This document shows positions 1 through 6,583 of a DNA stretch of 6,818 bases, one piece after another. How positions within the stretch are numbered: the first letter of the stretch is position 1; every line of letters begins with the position of its first letter. Source of the stretch: JARROD01 sp037384225 (GTDB lineage Bacteria > Pseudomonadota > Gammaproteobacteria > Pseudomonadales > Cellvibrionaceae); contig JARROD010000291.1 in NCBI GenBank assembly GCA_037384225.1, positions 1-6,818 of the forward strand. Direction: 5' to 3'. The position numbers and the translations under genes are program-made. The notes beneath the pieces are model-generated. The model did not search any database. It had not been told where the DNA came from and saw only the letters and a list, made by a program, of their open reading frames with translations.

Positions 1-1
1 G

Positions 2-220
2 AACCCGGCGCAGGCCAGACCGTTCCAGCCCGTGCAGAGTCAAACTCGCAAGTCCACTCCGCCCGGATTGAATAAAACCGGTCTGGCTCAAACGAAAACA
101 ATACATAAACAGAAAAAACTGCAAACCCCGAACAACGACCCTCAAGATACGTTTTCCACCCCTGAAAATGCCCGAGGGGTGGAAATAATTGTCGCCGATC
201 CCGCAGACAGAATTAAATAA
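2..220 (+). CDS. C-terminal end of an unrecognised protein (partial, open at left edge)
   Basis: One frame is open from base 2 to a TAA at 218-220, giving at least 72 residues. A GTG at 32 could be a start, but the frame runs on to the window edge and no ribosome binding site precedes the GTG, so I read this as the tail of a longer gene. The sequence is low in complexity, rich in Gln, Pro, Thr and Lys, and ends EIIVADPADRIK. No domain or membrane segment is visible and I do not recognise the family. The stretch resembles a disordered C-terminal tail. It could also be a chance open frame, since 72 codons is short. Confidence 0.4.
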   Translation, partial: NPAQARPFQPVQSQTRKSTPPGLNKTGLAQTKTIHKQKKLQTPNNDPQDTFSTPENARGVEIIVADPADRIK

Positions 221-231
221 CGGCGTTGTTC

Positions 232-340
232 ATCGTTTCGTCCATTGTCAGGTCCGAGGAGGCGAAGTCCCTCCAGAGACCGTTTGCGGCAGGGATGCCC
301 AAAGCGCTTCGCGGGGCAGGCTCTGCCGCAAGCTAACGAT
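232..340. repeat. Structured intergenic element with nested inverted repeats (possible REP-like dispersed element)
   Basis: Several nested complementary segments are visible. ATCGTT (232-237) pairs with AACGAT (335-340) and could close the whole element. Inside it, GGTC (251-254) pairs with GACC (278-281) around GGAGG/CCTCC (258-262/270-274). A second arm has TTGCGGCAG (284-292) pairing with CTGCCGCAA (323-331), TGCCC/GGGCA (296-300/314-318) and a small GCG-CTT-CGC tip (304-312). No T-run follows, so it does not look like a standard terminator. Two adjacent GC-rich imperfect hairpins between genes fit a dispersed palindromic element or a structured RNA. A 61-codon open frame overlaps it but has no coding character. 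The class is inferred; the pairing is seen directly. Confidence 0.45.
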
Positions 341-343
341 AAA

Positions 344-371
344 TTGCCAATACTCCAATAGCTGCTATAAC
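344..371 (+). promoter_or_regulatory. Candidate sigma70-type promoter of the VWA-AAA-VWA operon
   Basis: TTGCCA (344-349) matches the -35 consensus TTGACA at five of six bases. After a 16-base spacer, TATAAC (366-371) matches the -10 consensus at five of six. Transcription would start near 378-379, about 65 bases before the preferred ATG at 443. It is the best promoter match I find upstream of the operon. Confidence 0.55.
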
Positions 372-378
372 TAGGGGT

Positions 379-413
379 AATATACCCAAAGCGTTTGAGA
401 CTTTGGATATATT
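379..413 (+). promoter_or_regulatory. Inverted repeat at the predicted mRNA 5' end
   Basis: AATATACCCAAAG (379-391) and CTTTGGATATATT (401-413) are complementary at 12 of 13 positions around a 9-base loop. The left arm starts at the expected transcription start of the upstream promoter, so the operon mRNA would begin with this hairpin. It could stabilise the 5' end, be an operator, or act as a weak bidirectional terminator, since TTTT follows at 412-415. A smaller overlapping palindrome, GGGTA-ATA-TACCC, lies at 375-387. The function is inferred. Confidence 0.45.
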
Positions 414-442
414 TTCCACTGCTTGGGGTTCCGCAAAAAATT

Positions 443-2578
443 ATGCACACAATCCGATTGTTCGTGAGCGCGATGGTTATTGTTCTGGCGGCTGAGGCGC
501 TGGCGCAGCCGCAGCCGGACACTATACTGACCGATCCGCTACGGGCCCCCGACGTAAGGGTTGTAATCGATGTCTCCGGCAGTATGAAACAAAACGACCC
601 CAACAATCTGCGCCGGCCGGCACTGGAATTATTGGTTCAGTTATTGCCGGACAAGAGTAAAGCGGGGGTCTGGAGCTTCGGCCGCTACATTAATATGTTG
701 GTGCCGCACCGGGAAGTCACTGAAAAATGGCGCCGAGACGCCACTCAAAAAGCCACCCAAATCAATTCCCTGGGTTTGTTTACCAATATCGGTGAAGCCT
801 TGGAAAAAGCCGGGTACGATCTCGACCGCCCCAATGACAAGTACCGCACCAGCCTGGTACTGCTGACTGACGGTATGGTGGATATTTCCCGCAACAACGA
901 GGAAAACCAGGCGGAGTGGCGTCGTATCGTAGATGAGATATTGCCGCGATTCAAACAGGCCGGCTACACCATTCACACGATTGCGCTTTCGGACAATGCC
1001 GATATTCAGCTGCTCAACCGAATGGCGTTGGCCACCGACGGGGTCGCGGCGGTGGCCAAGACCGCCGACGACCTGCTAAAAATATTTCTCAAGGCTCTCG
1101 ATCGGGCAGCGCCCGCCGAGCAGGTGCCGCTGCAGGAAAACCGCTTTGTTGTGGATTCCAGCATCGAAGAGTTTACCGCCTTGATTTTCCGCAAACCGGG
1201 CAGTAATCACACCCGCCTGGTGGGGCCGGATCGACATGAGTACAGCTTCAGCAAGGAGCAGAGCGATGTCAGCTGGTATCGTTCCGATGACTACGATCTG
1301 ATCACGGTTCAGGGACCCCTGGAGGGGGAATGGCGCGTGCTCGCCGCCATGGACCCCGACAGTCGGGTCACAGTTGTCAGTAATCTCAACTTGGTGGTTA
1401 AACCGCTTAAGAACAATATCTATAAGGGGGATATTCTGCCGCTGTCCCTACTGTTCCAGGAAGACGGTAAAACCATCGACCGGGAGGAGTTTCTCAAACT
1501 CCTGGATATAGAGGCAACACTTTCACGCCGAGAACCGGCGGCCAGTTGGCGGCGGTCTCTCTCGGCAGAGCCGCCGCCGTCTAACGGCGTTTTCAGCACA
1601 ACATTCTCTATGTTTGACGAAGAAGGCTACTACGACTTGAAGGTGCTGGTGGACGGCAAGAGTTTTAAACGTGAGTTTTCCCATACCGTTTCCGTACGCG
1701 AGCCCTTTGGCATCGAATTGAAAAAGGATATTCTTGCCGGTGTCACCTCCTATGTGGTTACGGTTAACGCCTATAGTCAGACGGTAGATCGGGGCGCCAC
1801 TCACGTGGTGGCCCGAATCAGGGATCCCGACGGGGACCGTTCAGTCAAACCACTGAGCCTGACAGAGGTTGACAACTGGCGTCTAAAATTGACCCCCTCT
1901 CTGGAGGGGGAATATACCCTTGGATTGCGGATCACAGGCAAGGATAAACAGGGCCGGGACTTCGAATACAACCCGGACACGCTGCAGTTTCGTGTGCCCG
2001 ATGCCGAGGATCCTTTTAACACCGAACCCGAGTCTGAGCCCGAACCTAAGCCTGAGCCCGAACCAGTGGCTAAACTCGAGCCTGAACCCGAGACGCAGGC
2101 TCCCGATTCAGGTACAGAGTCGTCGCAGTGGCCGCTCTATCTGGGGCTGGGCGTGGGCAACCTGCTAATCCTGGCTCTGGCATTCGTAGCCTATCGCATG
2201 ATTATGGGAGGTAAAGGCGGGGACAGTCTGAAACAACTGGAGGATTCCGTAGACACTGTTGTGACCGAGTCAGAGACCTCTGAGCCTTCTGAGCCCACGC
2301 CGAAAGTCGCGACTATGGCAGAGATCGATCCGCCATCTGGCGACCAGGCGAGCGGGAAAAAGCCCGGGGCCACTGACGAAGACCTCGCCGCGAGTTTGTT
2401 GGAGGATGATCTGGATCTGGCTTCCGATTCCGATATCGAAATACCGGAGGGTGTCTCGGTGAGTGATCTGGAGCGGGAAGAAGAGGTTGATGATGACGCC
2501 GAAGAGGACAGCGGTTTCTCACTGGATGAATTCGATAGTGGAGATTTTGACGATGAGGAGGAAGACCTCAGGCGTTAA
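443..2578 (+). CDS. Secreted, membrane-anchored VWA-domain protein (TIGR03503-like middle region)
   Basis: A 711-residue protein if translation starts at the ATG at 443. The frame extends to a TTG at 395, but that lies inside the leader hairpin and would spoil the signal peptide. Only a weak purine run (GGGG, 425-428) precedes the ATG. Residues 1-21 form a signal peptide ending ALA. A VWA domain follows (about 36-215) with a full MIDAS: DVSGS (D43, S45, S47), T114 and D143 in LLTDG. Residues from about 232 (ENRFVVDSS) to 360 resemble the TIGR03503 family as I remember it, and further beta-rich sequence follows to about 518. A Pro-Glu linker (about 528-550), a transmembrane helix (about 564-587) and a highly acidic tail of about 120 residues complete it. 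The VWA would be periplasmic and the tail cytoplasmic. It is first in an operon with an AAA+ ATPase and a second VWA protein. The exact role is unknown. Confidence 0.85.
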   Translation: MHTIRLFVSAMVIVLAAEALAQPQPDTILTDPLRAPDVRVVIDVSGSMKQNDPNNLRRPALELLVQLLPDKSKAGVWSFGRYINMLVPHREVTEKWRRDATQKATQINSLGLFTNIGEALEKAGYDLDRPNDKYRTSLVLLTDGMVDISRNNEENQAEWRRIVDEILPRFKQAGYTIHTIALSDNADIQLLNRMALATDGVAAVAKTADDLLKIFLKALDRAAPAEQVPLQENRFVVDSSIEEFTALIFRKPGSNHTRLVGPDRHEYSFSKEQSDVSWYRSDDYDLITVQGPLEGEWRVLAAMDPDSRVTVVSNLNLVVKPLKNNIYKGDILPLSLLFQEDGKTIDREEFLKLLDIEATLSRREPAASWRRSLSAEPPPSNGVFSTTFSMFDEEGYYDLKVLVDGKSFKREFSHTVSVREPFGIELKKDILAGVTSYVVTVNAYSQTVDRGATHVVARIRDPDGDRSVKPLSLTEVDNWRLKLTPSLEGEYTLGLRITGKDKQGRDFEYNPDTLQFRVPDAEDPFNTEPESEPEPKPEPEPVAKLEPEPETQAPDSGTESSQWPLYLGLGVGNLLILALAFVAYRMIMGGKGGDSLKQLEDSVDTVVTESETSEPSEPTPKVATMAEIDPPSGDQASGKKPGATDEDLAASLLEDDLDLASDSDIEIPEGVSVSDLEREEEVDDDAEEDSGFSLDEFDSGDFDDEEEDLRR
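2024..2092 (+). repeat. Pro-Glu coding repeat (periplasmic linker)
   Basis: The short unit GAGCC(T/C)GAACC(T/C) recurs imperfectly and encodes alternating Glu-Pro with a few Lys. It lies just before the transmembrane helix of the VWA protein and probably forms a stiff, extended spacer between the periplasmic domains and the membrane. Such repeats vary in length between strains. Confidence 0.6.
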
Positions 2579-2632
2579 GTCTGTTATAAAAACAGGTAAA
2601 GTTGATTAGAAAAAATTTGAAGAGGACAGTGC

Positions 2633-3484
2633 ATGAAGTTTGAAGGTACTCCAGACTACGTCGCCACGAGTGACCTGAGTATGGCGGTCAACGCCGCGGT
2701 GACGCTGCAGCGCCCACTGCTGGTTAAGGGCGAACCCGGAACCGGCAAAACCATGTTGGCCGAAGAGGTGGCAAAATCCCTGGGGCTGCGCCTGATTCAA
2801 TGGCATATCAAATCCACCACCAAAGCCCAGCAGGGACTCTATGAATACGACGCCGTATCCCGATTGCGTGACTCCCAACTGGGCGACGATAGGGTACACG
2901 ATATCGGCAACTATATACGCAAAGGCAAACTCTGGGAGGCGTTCGAAGCGCAACAACAGGTGGTGCTTCTGATCGATGAAATTGACAAGGCCGATATAGA
3001 ATTTCCCAATGACCTCCTGGTCGAAATCGACAAAATGGAGTTTTTCGTCTACGAAACCGGCGAAACCATCAAAGCCAGGCAGCGTCCAGTCGTCATTATC
3101 ACCTCCAACAACGAAAAAGAATTGCCAGACGCGTTTTTGCGCCGCTGTTTTTTCCATTACATCAGTTTCCCCGATCGCGATACTATGCGCGAAATCATTG
3201 CCGTACACCACCCCACTATCAAACGCGACCTGGTCAACCAGGCCCTGGATATATTTTTCGATGTGCGCAAGGTTCCGGGGTTAAAGAAAAAACCCTCGAC
3301 TTCGGAACTCATTGACTGGTTGAAACTGCTACTGGCGGATGATATTCCCGACGAGGTGTTGAAAAACCGCGATACCAGCAAAGCCATACCGCCGTTGTAC
3401 GGCGCCCTGTTAAAGAACGAACAGGACGTGCACATGCTGGAACGGTTGGCTTTTATGGTGCGCCGTGAAGGGCGTGGAAAGTAA
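2633..3484 (+). CDS. MoxR/CoxD-type AAA+ ATPase
   Basis: A 283-residue AAA+ ATPase of the MoxR superfamily, closest in appearance to CoxD. Walker A is GEPGTGKT (33-40), Walker B is VLLIDE (111-116), sensor 1 is in IITSNNEKELP (N159/N160), and the arginine-finger region is FLRRC (R170/R171). The segment GLYEYDAVSRLRDSQLGD (68-85) is typical of the CoxD group. There is no signal peptide or membrane helix, so it is cytosolic. The ATG is well supported by AGAGGA (2621-2626) six bases upstream. It lies 54 bases after the membrane VWA gene and 3 bases before the CoxE-like gene, so translation of the pair is probably coupled. Family members are thought to be ring-forming chaperones that act with a VWA partner to mature or remodel protein complexes. 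The best studied, CoxD, helps assemble the Mo-Cu site of CO dehydrogenase. No such client is seen here, so the substrate is unknown. Confidence 0.9.
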   Translation: MKFEGTPDYVATSDLSMAVNAAVTLQRPLLVKGEPGTGKTMLAEEVAKSLGLRLIQWHIKSTTKAQQGLYEYDAVSRLRDSQLGDDRVHDIGNYIRKGKLWEAFEAQQQVVLLIDEIDKADIEFPNDLLVEIDKMEFFVYETGETIKARQRPVVIITSNNEKELPDAFLRRCFFHYISFPDRDTMREIIAVHHPTIKRDLVNQALDIFFDVRKVPGLKKKPSTSELIDWLKLLLADDIPDEVLKNRDTSKAIPPLYGALLKNEQDVHMLERLAFMVRREGRGK

Positions 3485-3487
3485 ATT

Positions 3488-4663
3488 ATGCTGATAAATT
3501 TTTTTCAAACCCTGCGCAGCGCCGGCATACCGGTAACCCTCAAAGAACTGCTGGTGCTGTTTGAAGCTTTGAAACGGCAACTCGCCTTTGGCCGTGTCGA
3601 TGAGTTTTACCTGCTGGCACGTACCTGCCTGATTAAGGATGAAAAATATTTCGACAAGTTCGACCGTGCCTTCGGCGCTTATTTTAAAGACCTGGAAAAT
3701 CTGGATGATGTTATCGAAACGCTGATTCCCGACGACTGGCTGCGCTCGGAGTTTATGAAAAATCTGTCCGAGGAGGAAAAAGCGCAGATCGAGTCGCTAG
3801 GCGGTTTGGAAAAGCTGATCGATGAATTTAAAAAACGACTGGAAGAGCAAAAAAAGCGCCACCAGGGCGGTAACAAATGGGTGGGTACCGGCGGTACCTC
3901 GCCTTTTGGCAACAGCGGCTATCACCCGGAAGGGATTCGCATCGGTGGTGAAAGCCGTAATAAAAAAGCGGTAAAAGTCTGGGAAAAACGCAATTTCAAG
4001 AACCTTGACGACAGTATCGAGCTGGGCACGCGCAATATTAAAGTGGCGCTGCGCAAGCTGCGCAAATTTGCCCGCACCGGAGCCGCCGAGGAACTGGACC
4101 TGGACGATACCATTCGCTCAACAGCGCACAATGCCGGGTTGCTGGATCTCAAGATGGTGCCGGAGCGCCACAACGCGGTTAAAGTGCTTTTATTTTTCGA
4201 CGTTGGCGGCTCCATGGACCCCTATGTGCAGATTTGCGAGGAATTGTTTTCTGCCTGTCGTACTGAATTCAAACACCTGGAATATTTTTACTTTCACAAT
4301 TTTATTTACGAACAGGTGTGGAAAGATAATTTTCGCCGCCTTACCGAAACTACCTCGACACTCGACCTGCTACACACCTACAGCCGCGATTACAAGGTCA
4401 TTTTTATCGGCGATGCGTCCATGGCCCCCTACGAAATTGCCAGTCAATACGGTAGTGTCGAGCATATGAACGAAGAGCCCGGCTATCTATGGATGCAGCG
4501 TTTGATGCAAGCCTTCGATAAGGTAATCTGGCTCAACCCGACACCGGAACACTACTGGAATCATACCCAGACTATCGGAATGACCCGGGAACTGGTTGAA
4601 AACCATATGTACCCCTTGACGCTGGAAGGGTTGGAGCGGGGGATTGGTTTTCTGTCGAAATAA
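3488..4663 (+). CDS. CoxE-like VWA-domain protein (COG3825 type)
   Basis: A 391-residue cytosolic protein without signal peptide or membrane helix. The N-terminal half is helical and charged (for example 93-125, possibly a coiled coil), followed by a Gly-rich stretch (127-154, including WVGTGGTSPFG). The C-terminal VWA domain (about 230-391) has the MIDAS-like sequence FFDVGGSMDPY (D238, S242) and a later acidic residue in FIGDASMAPYE (D309). The second MIDAS serine is Gly here; I recall DxGGS as usual in this family, so I do not read it as a defect. GGAAAG (3476-3481) sits six bases before the ATG, and the gene begins 3 bases after the ATPase stop. It should be the direct partner of that ATPase, as CoxE is of CoxD or ViaA of RavA. 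The absence of cox structural genes argues against a CO dehydrogenase role and leaves the target open. Confidence 0.87.
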   Translation: MLINFFQTLRSAGIPVTLKELLVLFEALKRQLAFGRVDEFYLLARTCLIKDEKYFDKFDRAFGAYFKDLENLDDVIETLIPDDWLRSEFMKNLSEEEKAQIESLGGLEKLIDEFKKRLEEQKKRHQGGNKWVGTGGTSPFGNSGYHPEGIRIGGESRNKKAVKVWEKRNFKNLDDSIELGTRNIKVALRKLRKFARTGAAEELDLDDTIRSTAHNAGLLDLKMVPERHNAVKVLLFFDVGGSMDPYVQICEELFSACRTEFKHLEYFYFHNFIYEQVWKDNFRRLTETTSTLDLLHTYSRDYKVIFIGDASMAPYEIASQYGSVEHMNEEPGYLWMQRLMQAFDKVIWLNPTPEHYWNHTQTIGMTRELVENHMYPLTLEGLERGIGFLSK

Positions 4664-4667
4664 ATAA

Positions 4668-4683
4668 GGGTCGTGCACGGTCC
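4668..4683 (+). terminator. Weak hairpin after the operon (possible terminator)
   Basis: GGGTCG (4668-4673) can pair with CGGTCC (4678-4683) as RNA, including two G-U pairs, around a TGCA loop. It lies 4 bases after the coxE-like stop. Only TTCGC follows, not a T-run, so it would be a poor intrinsic terminator. No better candidate lies between the operon and the convergent genes. Confidence 0.25.
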
Positions 4684-4692
4684 TTCGCAAAT

Positions 4693-4811
4693 GTGAATTT
4701 ACGCGCTCGTGTGTAACGCCATAATCTCACTCAGCAAACCGTAACCGCGAAGGCGCTGTTCCAGGTCGGGATACATCATAAACAACAATAAGTCGGAAGT
4801 TTTATAACGCT
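4693..4811. repeat. Left copy (R1) of a 119-bp direct repeat
   Basis: Compared by eye, this stretch matches 6696-6814 at 117 of 119 bases with a constant offset of 2003. The mismatches are at 4703 (G against A at 6706) and 4807 (A against G at 6810). To the left, 4692 and beyond differ from the sequence before 6696. To the right, identity breaks at 4812. On the minus strand R1 carries the detached 3' end of gene X and, in another frame, supplies the last codons of the response regulator. Confidence 0.95.
4699..4809 (-). pseudogene. Detached 3' end of gene X (duplicate fragment)
   Basis: Read in the frame of gene X, this segment encodes the last 36 residues of that protein (starting RYKTSDLLLFMMYP, ending HTSA) and its TAA at 4699-4701. 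The protein end at the right edge of the window is HTSV, so the copies differ by one residue. The other base difference, in the Arg codon at 4807-4809, is silent. Immediately upstream the codon at 4810-4812 is TAG, so the frame is closed exactly where the repeat ends, and there is no start codon context. It is therefore a gene remnant. The remnant's stop lies 35 bases from the coxE-like stop, which suggests that gene X and the coxE-like gene were once direct convergent neighbours. Confidence 0.8.
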
Positions 4812-6518
4812 ACAACCTTGTGACTTCAGAAATGTCTCTTGAACACGTGATTCTATTCCCTCTGCCACCACGTTCAAGCGCAAACTATGGGCCATTGCAA
4901 TTATAGCTGAAGGTATGGCATTTCCATGCTCAGTACCAATGTAGTTGACAAAGGAAATATCTATCTTAAGTGCGTTAACGGGAAAGCCCTGCAAATAAGC
5001 GAGGCTGGAATAACCGGTTCCAAAATCGTCAACTGAAAGTTGAATACCAAGCCCACTAATTTCTCGCAGGATACGCAAATTGGTTTCGCTACGCTGCATC
5101 AGCAGGCTTTCAGTAATTTCCAATTCAAGTCGGGATGGCTGCAACTGCAATTCGTCGATGATGCTGTGCACCGTATCGACAAAACCTGTCGAATGCAACT
5201 GAGCGACAGAGATGTTTACCGACATTCTCAAATCGTCATATCCGGCATCATGCCAGCGCTTTAATTCTGCACAACTCTGCCGTAATCCCCACTCGCCGAG
5301 TTCTTTAATCAGACCGCTGATTTCCGCGACCGGAATGAATTCCGCCGGAGAAATAAACGTACCGTCGTGCTGGCGCCATCGCATCAGTGCTTCCGCTCCG
5401 ATAATTTTGCCGGTATTGAGGTCAACCTGTGGCTGGTACTCCATGAACAGTTCGCGGTTTCTGATTGCTTCTCTTAGCAAATTGGATAAATTGAGATGGT
5501 CCTGCACAAGCACATTTAGACTGGAAGTGTAAAATTTAATTTCCGCCCTGCCAGATTGCTTGGCATGATACATGGCTGCATCAGCATTGCTCATTAGCGT
5601 GTTAGCATCCATGCCGTCATTCGGATAAACCGCAACGCCAATGCTGGCGGTGATATGAAGGTTAACGCTATTGATATTAAAGGGTTCTCGCAGAAATTCG
5701 GATAATCTTCGGGCAATTACCTTTATGTTTTCATTGCTTTTGTGAATGGGGACGCAAACTACAAACTCATCGCCACCCAGTCTGGCAACAGTACCTTCAT
5801 GTCGCGTTGCGCTCTCCAATCTACTGGCAACATCATTGAGCAGTATATCCCCAATATTATGCCCTAATGAGTCGTTTACCATTTTAAATTGATCCAGATC
5901 AAGAAACATCAATGCTATCTTTTCGTTGTGTCGCTGAGCCTGAATGATGAGTTGATTAAGGCGATCCTCAAACAATATGCGGTTGGGTAGATTGGTTAAC
6001 GAATCGTGAGTGGTGATAAACTTGACTTGTTCCTCAACGCGTTTTCGCCTTTCTATTTCATGGCGTAAAGACGTGTTGGTGTCAATCAGTTCTTGAGTCC
6101 TGATCTTAATATTCTGCTCAAGACGATTACGTAAATCTGAAAGCTCGAGATGCGTTTTGATTCTGGCTATCATTTCTTCAGGGTTGACAGGCTTTGTTAT
6201 ATAATCTACCGCACCCTTGGAGAAGGCAGAAACCTTATCAGCGGATTCTGACAAAGAACTCATGAATATGATAGGAATATTCTTTAATTGCGGATCTAAT
6301 TTTATTTTTTGGCATGTTTCATAACCGTCAACGCCAGGCATCATCACATCCAATAAAATGAGGTCGGGTTTGGTCAGGTGAGTGCGGTGAAGGCGTTGAA
6401 GTGCCACTTCGCTACTTTGTGCTACAGCCACCTGTAAACCCTCATCTTGCAGATAGTCAATCGCCAGCTTGAGGTTAGCAGGGTTATCGTCAACCAGTAA
6501 AATGGTTTTATGTCTCAT
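4776..6518 (-). CDS. Response regulator with receiver, GGDEF and EAL domains; EAL C-terminus replaced
   Basis: A 580-residue cytosolic cyclic-di-GMP signalling protein. The receiver (about 4-124) has D10/D11, phospho-acceptor D57 (LLDVMMP), S87 at the switch position and K109 (TKP). A charged helical linker, probably coiled coil, covers about 125-165. The GGDEF domain (about 167-330) keeps D207, N215 and an intact GGDEF (248-252), so diguanylate cyclase activity is likely. The inhibitory RxxD site reads RHEG (239-242) and looks lost. The EAL domain (from about 345) has EAL (376-378), N435, E467, D497/D498, K518 and E553, but ends after SQGC (566-569), before the usual Gln-Gly-Tyr segment that supplies the last catalytic Gln. 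The final 11 residues, SVIKLPTYCCL, come from the direct repeat read out of frame, so phosphodiesterase activity is probably impaired. The ATG at 6516-6518 has only a weak ribosome binding site. Hand counts of a few 60-base lines gave lower GC (33-47%) than most lines of the operon (40-63%). Confidence 0.85.
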   Translation of the reverse strand: MRHKTILLVDDNPANLKLAIDYLQDEGLQVAVAQSSEVALQRLHRTHLTKPDLILLDVMMPGVDGYETCQKIKLDPQLKNIPIIFMSSLSESADKVSAFSKGAVDYITKPVNPEEMIARIKTHLELSDLRNRLEQNIKIRTQELIDTNTSLRHEIERRKRVEEQVKFITTHDSLTNLPNRILFEDRLNQLIIQAQRHNEKIALMFLDLDQFKMVNDSLGHNIGDILLNDVASRLESATRHEGTVARLGGDEFVVCVPIHKSNENIKVIARRLSEFLREPFNINSVNLHITASIGVAVYPNDGMDANTLMSNADAAMYHAKQSGRAEIKFYTSSLNVLVQDHLNLSNLLREAIRNRELFMEYQPQVDLNTGKIIGAEALMRWRQHDGTFISPAEFIPVAEISGLIKELGEWGLRQSCAELKRWHDAGYDDLRMSVNISVAQLHSTGFVDTVHSIIDELQLQPSRLELEITESLLMQRSETNLRILREISGLGIQLSVDDFGTGYSSLAYLQGFPVNALKIDISFVNYIGTEHGNAIPSAIIAMAHSLRLNVVAEGIESRVQETFLKSQGCSVIKLPTYCCL

Positions 6519-6533
6519 GCTAATTTATAACTC

Positions 6534-6560
6534 GAGGGACGGGGTCAGGCCTTACATATT
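6534..6560. other. Short GC-rich motif resembling a dispersed element end
   Basis: The core GGGGTCAGGCCTTACAT (6541-6557) just upstream of the regulator start resembles, from memory, a sequence often found near transposase-like genes of the REP-associated (Y1) family and scattered in proteobacterial genomes. It contains the palindrome AGGCCT (6547-6552). No transposase is present here. The resemblance is a recollection and not a search result. Confidence 0.2.
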
Positions 6561-6583
6561 ACAACCGGAATATCTGCGTGCAA
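6556..6583 (-). promoter_or_regulatory. Weak candidate promoter of the response regulator
   Basis: On the minus strand TTGCAC (6583-6578) is followed after 16 bases by TAATAT (6561-6556), each matching the sigma70 boxes at about four of six positions. It would start transcription some 30 bases before the ATG at 6518. TATAAA lies even closer to the ATG but has no convincing -35 box. Read-through from gene X is an alternative. Confidence 0.25.

Noticed and set aside
395..442. TTG-initiated 16-codon extension of the first VWA gene
   Set aside because: The TTG lies in the loop of the leader hairpin only about 17 bases after the predicted transcription start, and the extension would put a second hydrophobic stretch before a clean signal peptide. 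The ATG at 443 fits better.
142..606. 154-codon minus-strand open frame over the operon leader
   Set aside because: It overlaps the structured element, the promoter and the start of the VWA gene, has no ribosome binding site that stands out, and looks like a shadow frame.
1893..1910. Perfect 7-bp stem, 4-base loop hairpin (CCCCCTC/GAGGGGG) inside the first VWA gene
   Set aside because: No T-run follows and it lies in a well-supported coding frame. A similar sequence at 1316-1328 encodes the same Leu-Glu-Gly-Glu motif, so it probably reflects protein sequence.
2606..3211. 201-codon minus-strand open frame opposite the AAA+ ATPase gene
   Set aside because: It is fully antisense to a gene with clear Walker A and B motifs and has no recognisable domain of its own.
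4184..4213. Non-canonical MIDAS (DVGGS in place of DxSxS) in the CoxE-like protein
   Set aside because: I recall DxGGS as normal for this VWA family, so it is probably not a loss of function.
2633..4663. Assignment of the pair as coxD and coxE in CO dehydrogenase maturation
   Set aside because: The family match is good, but no CO dehydrogenase structural genes are present and CoxD/CoxE-like pairs are widespread outside cox clusters, so gene symbols were not given.
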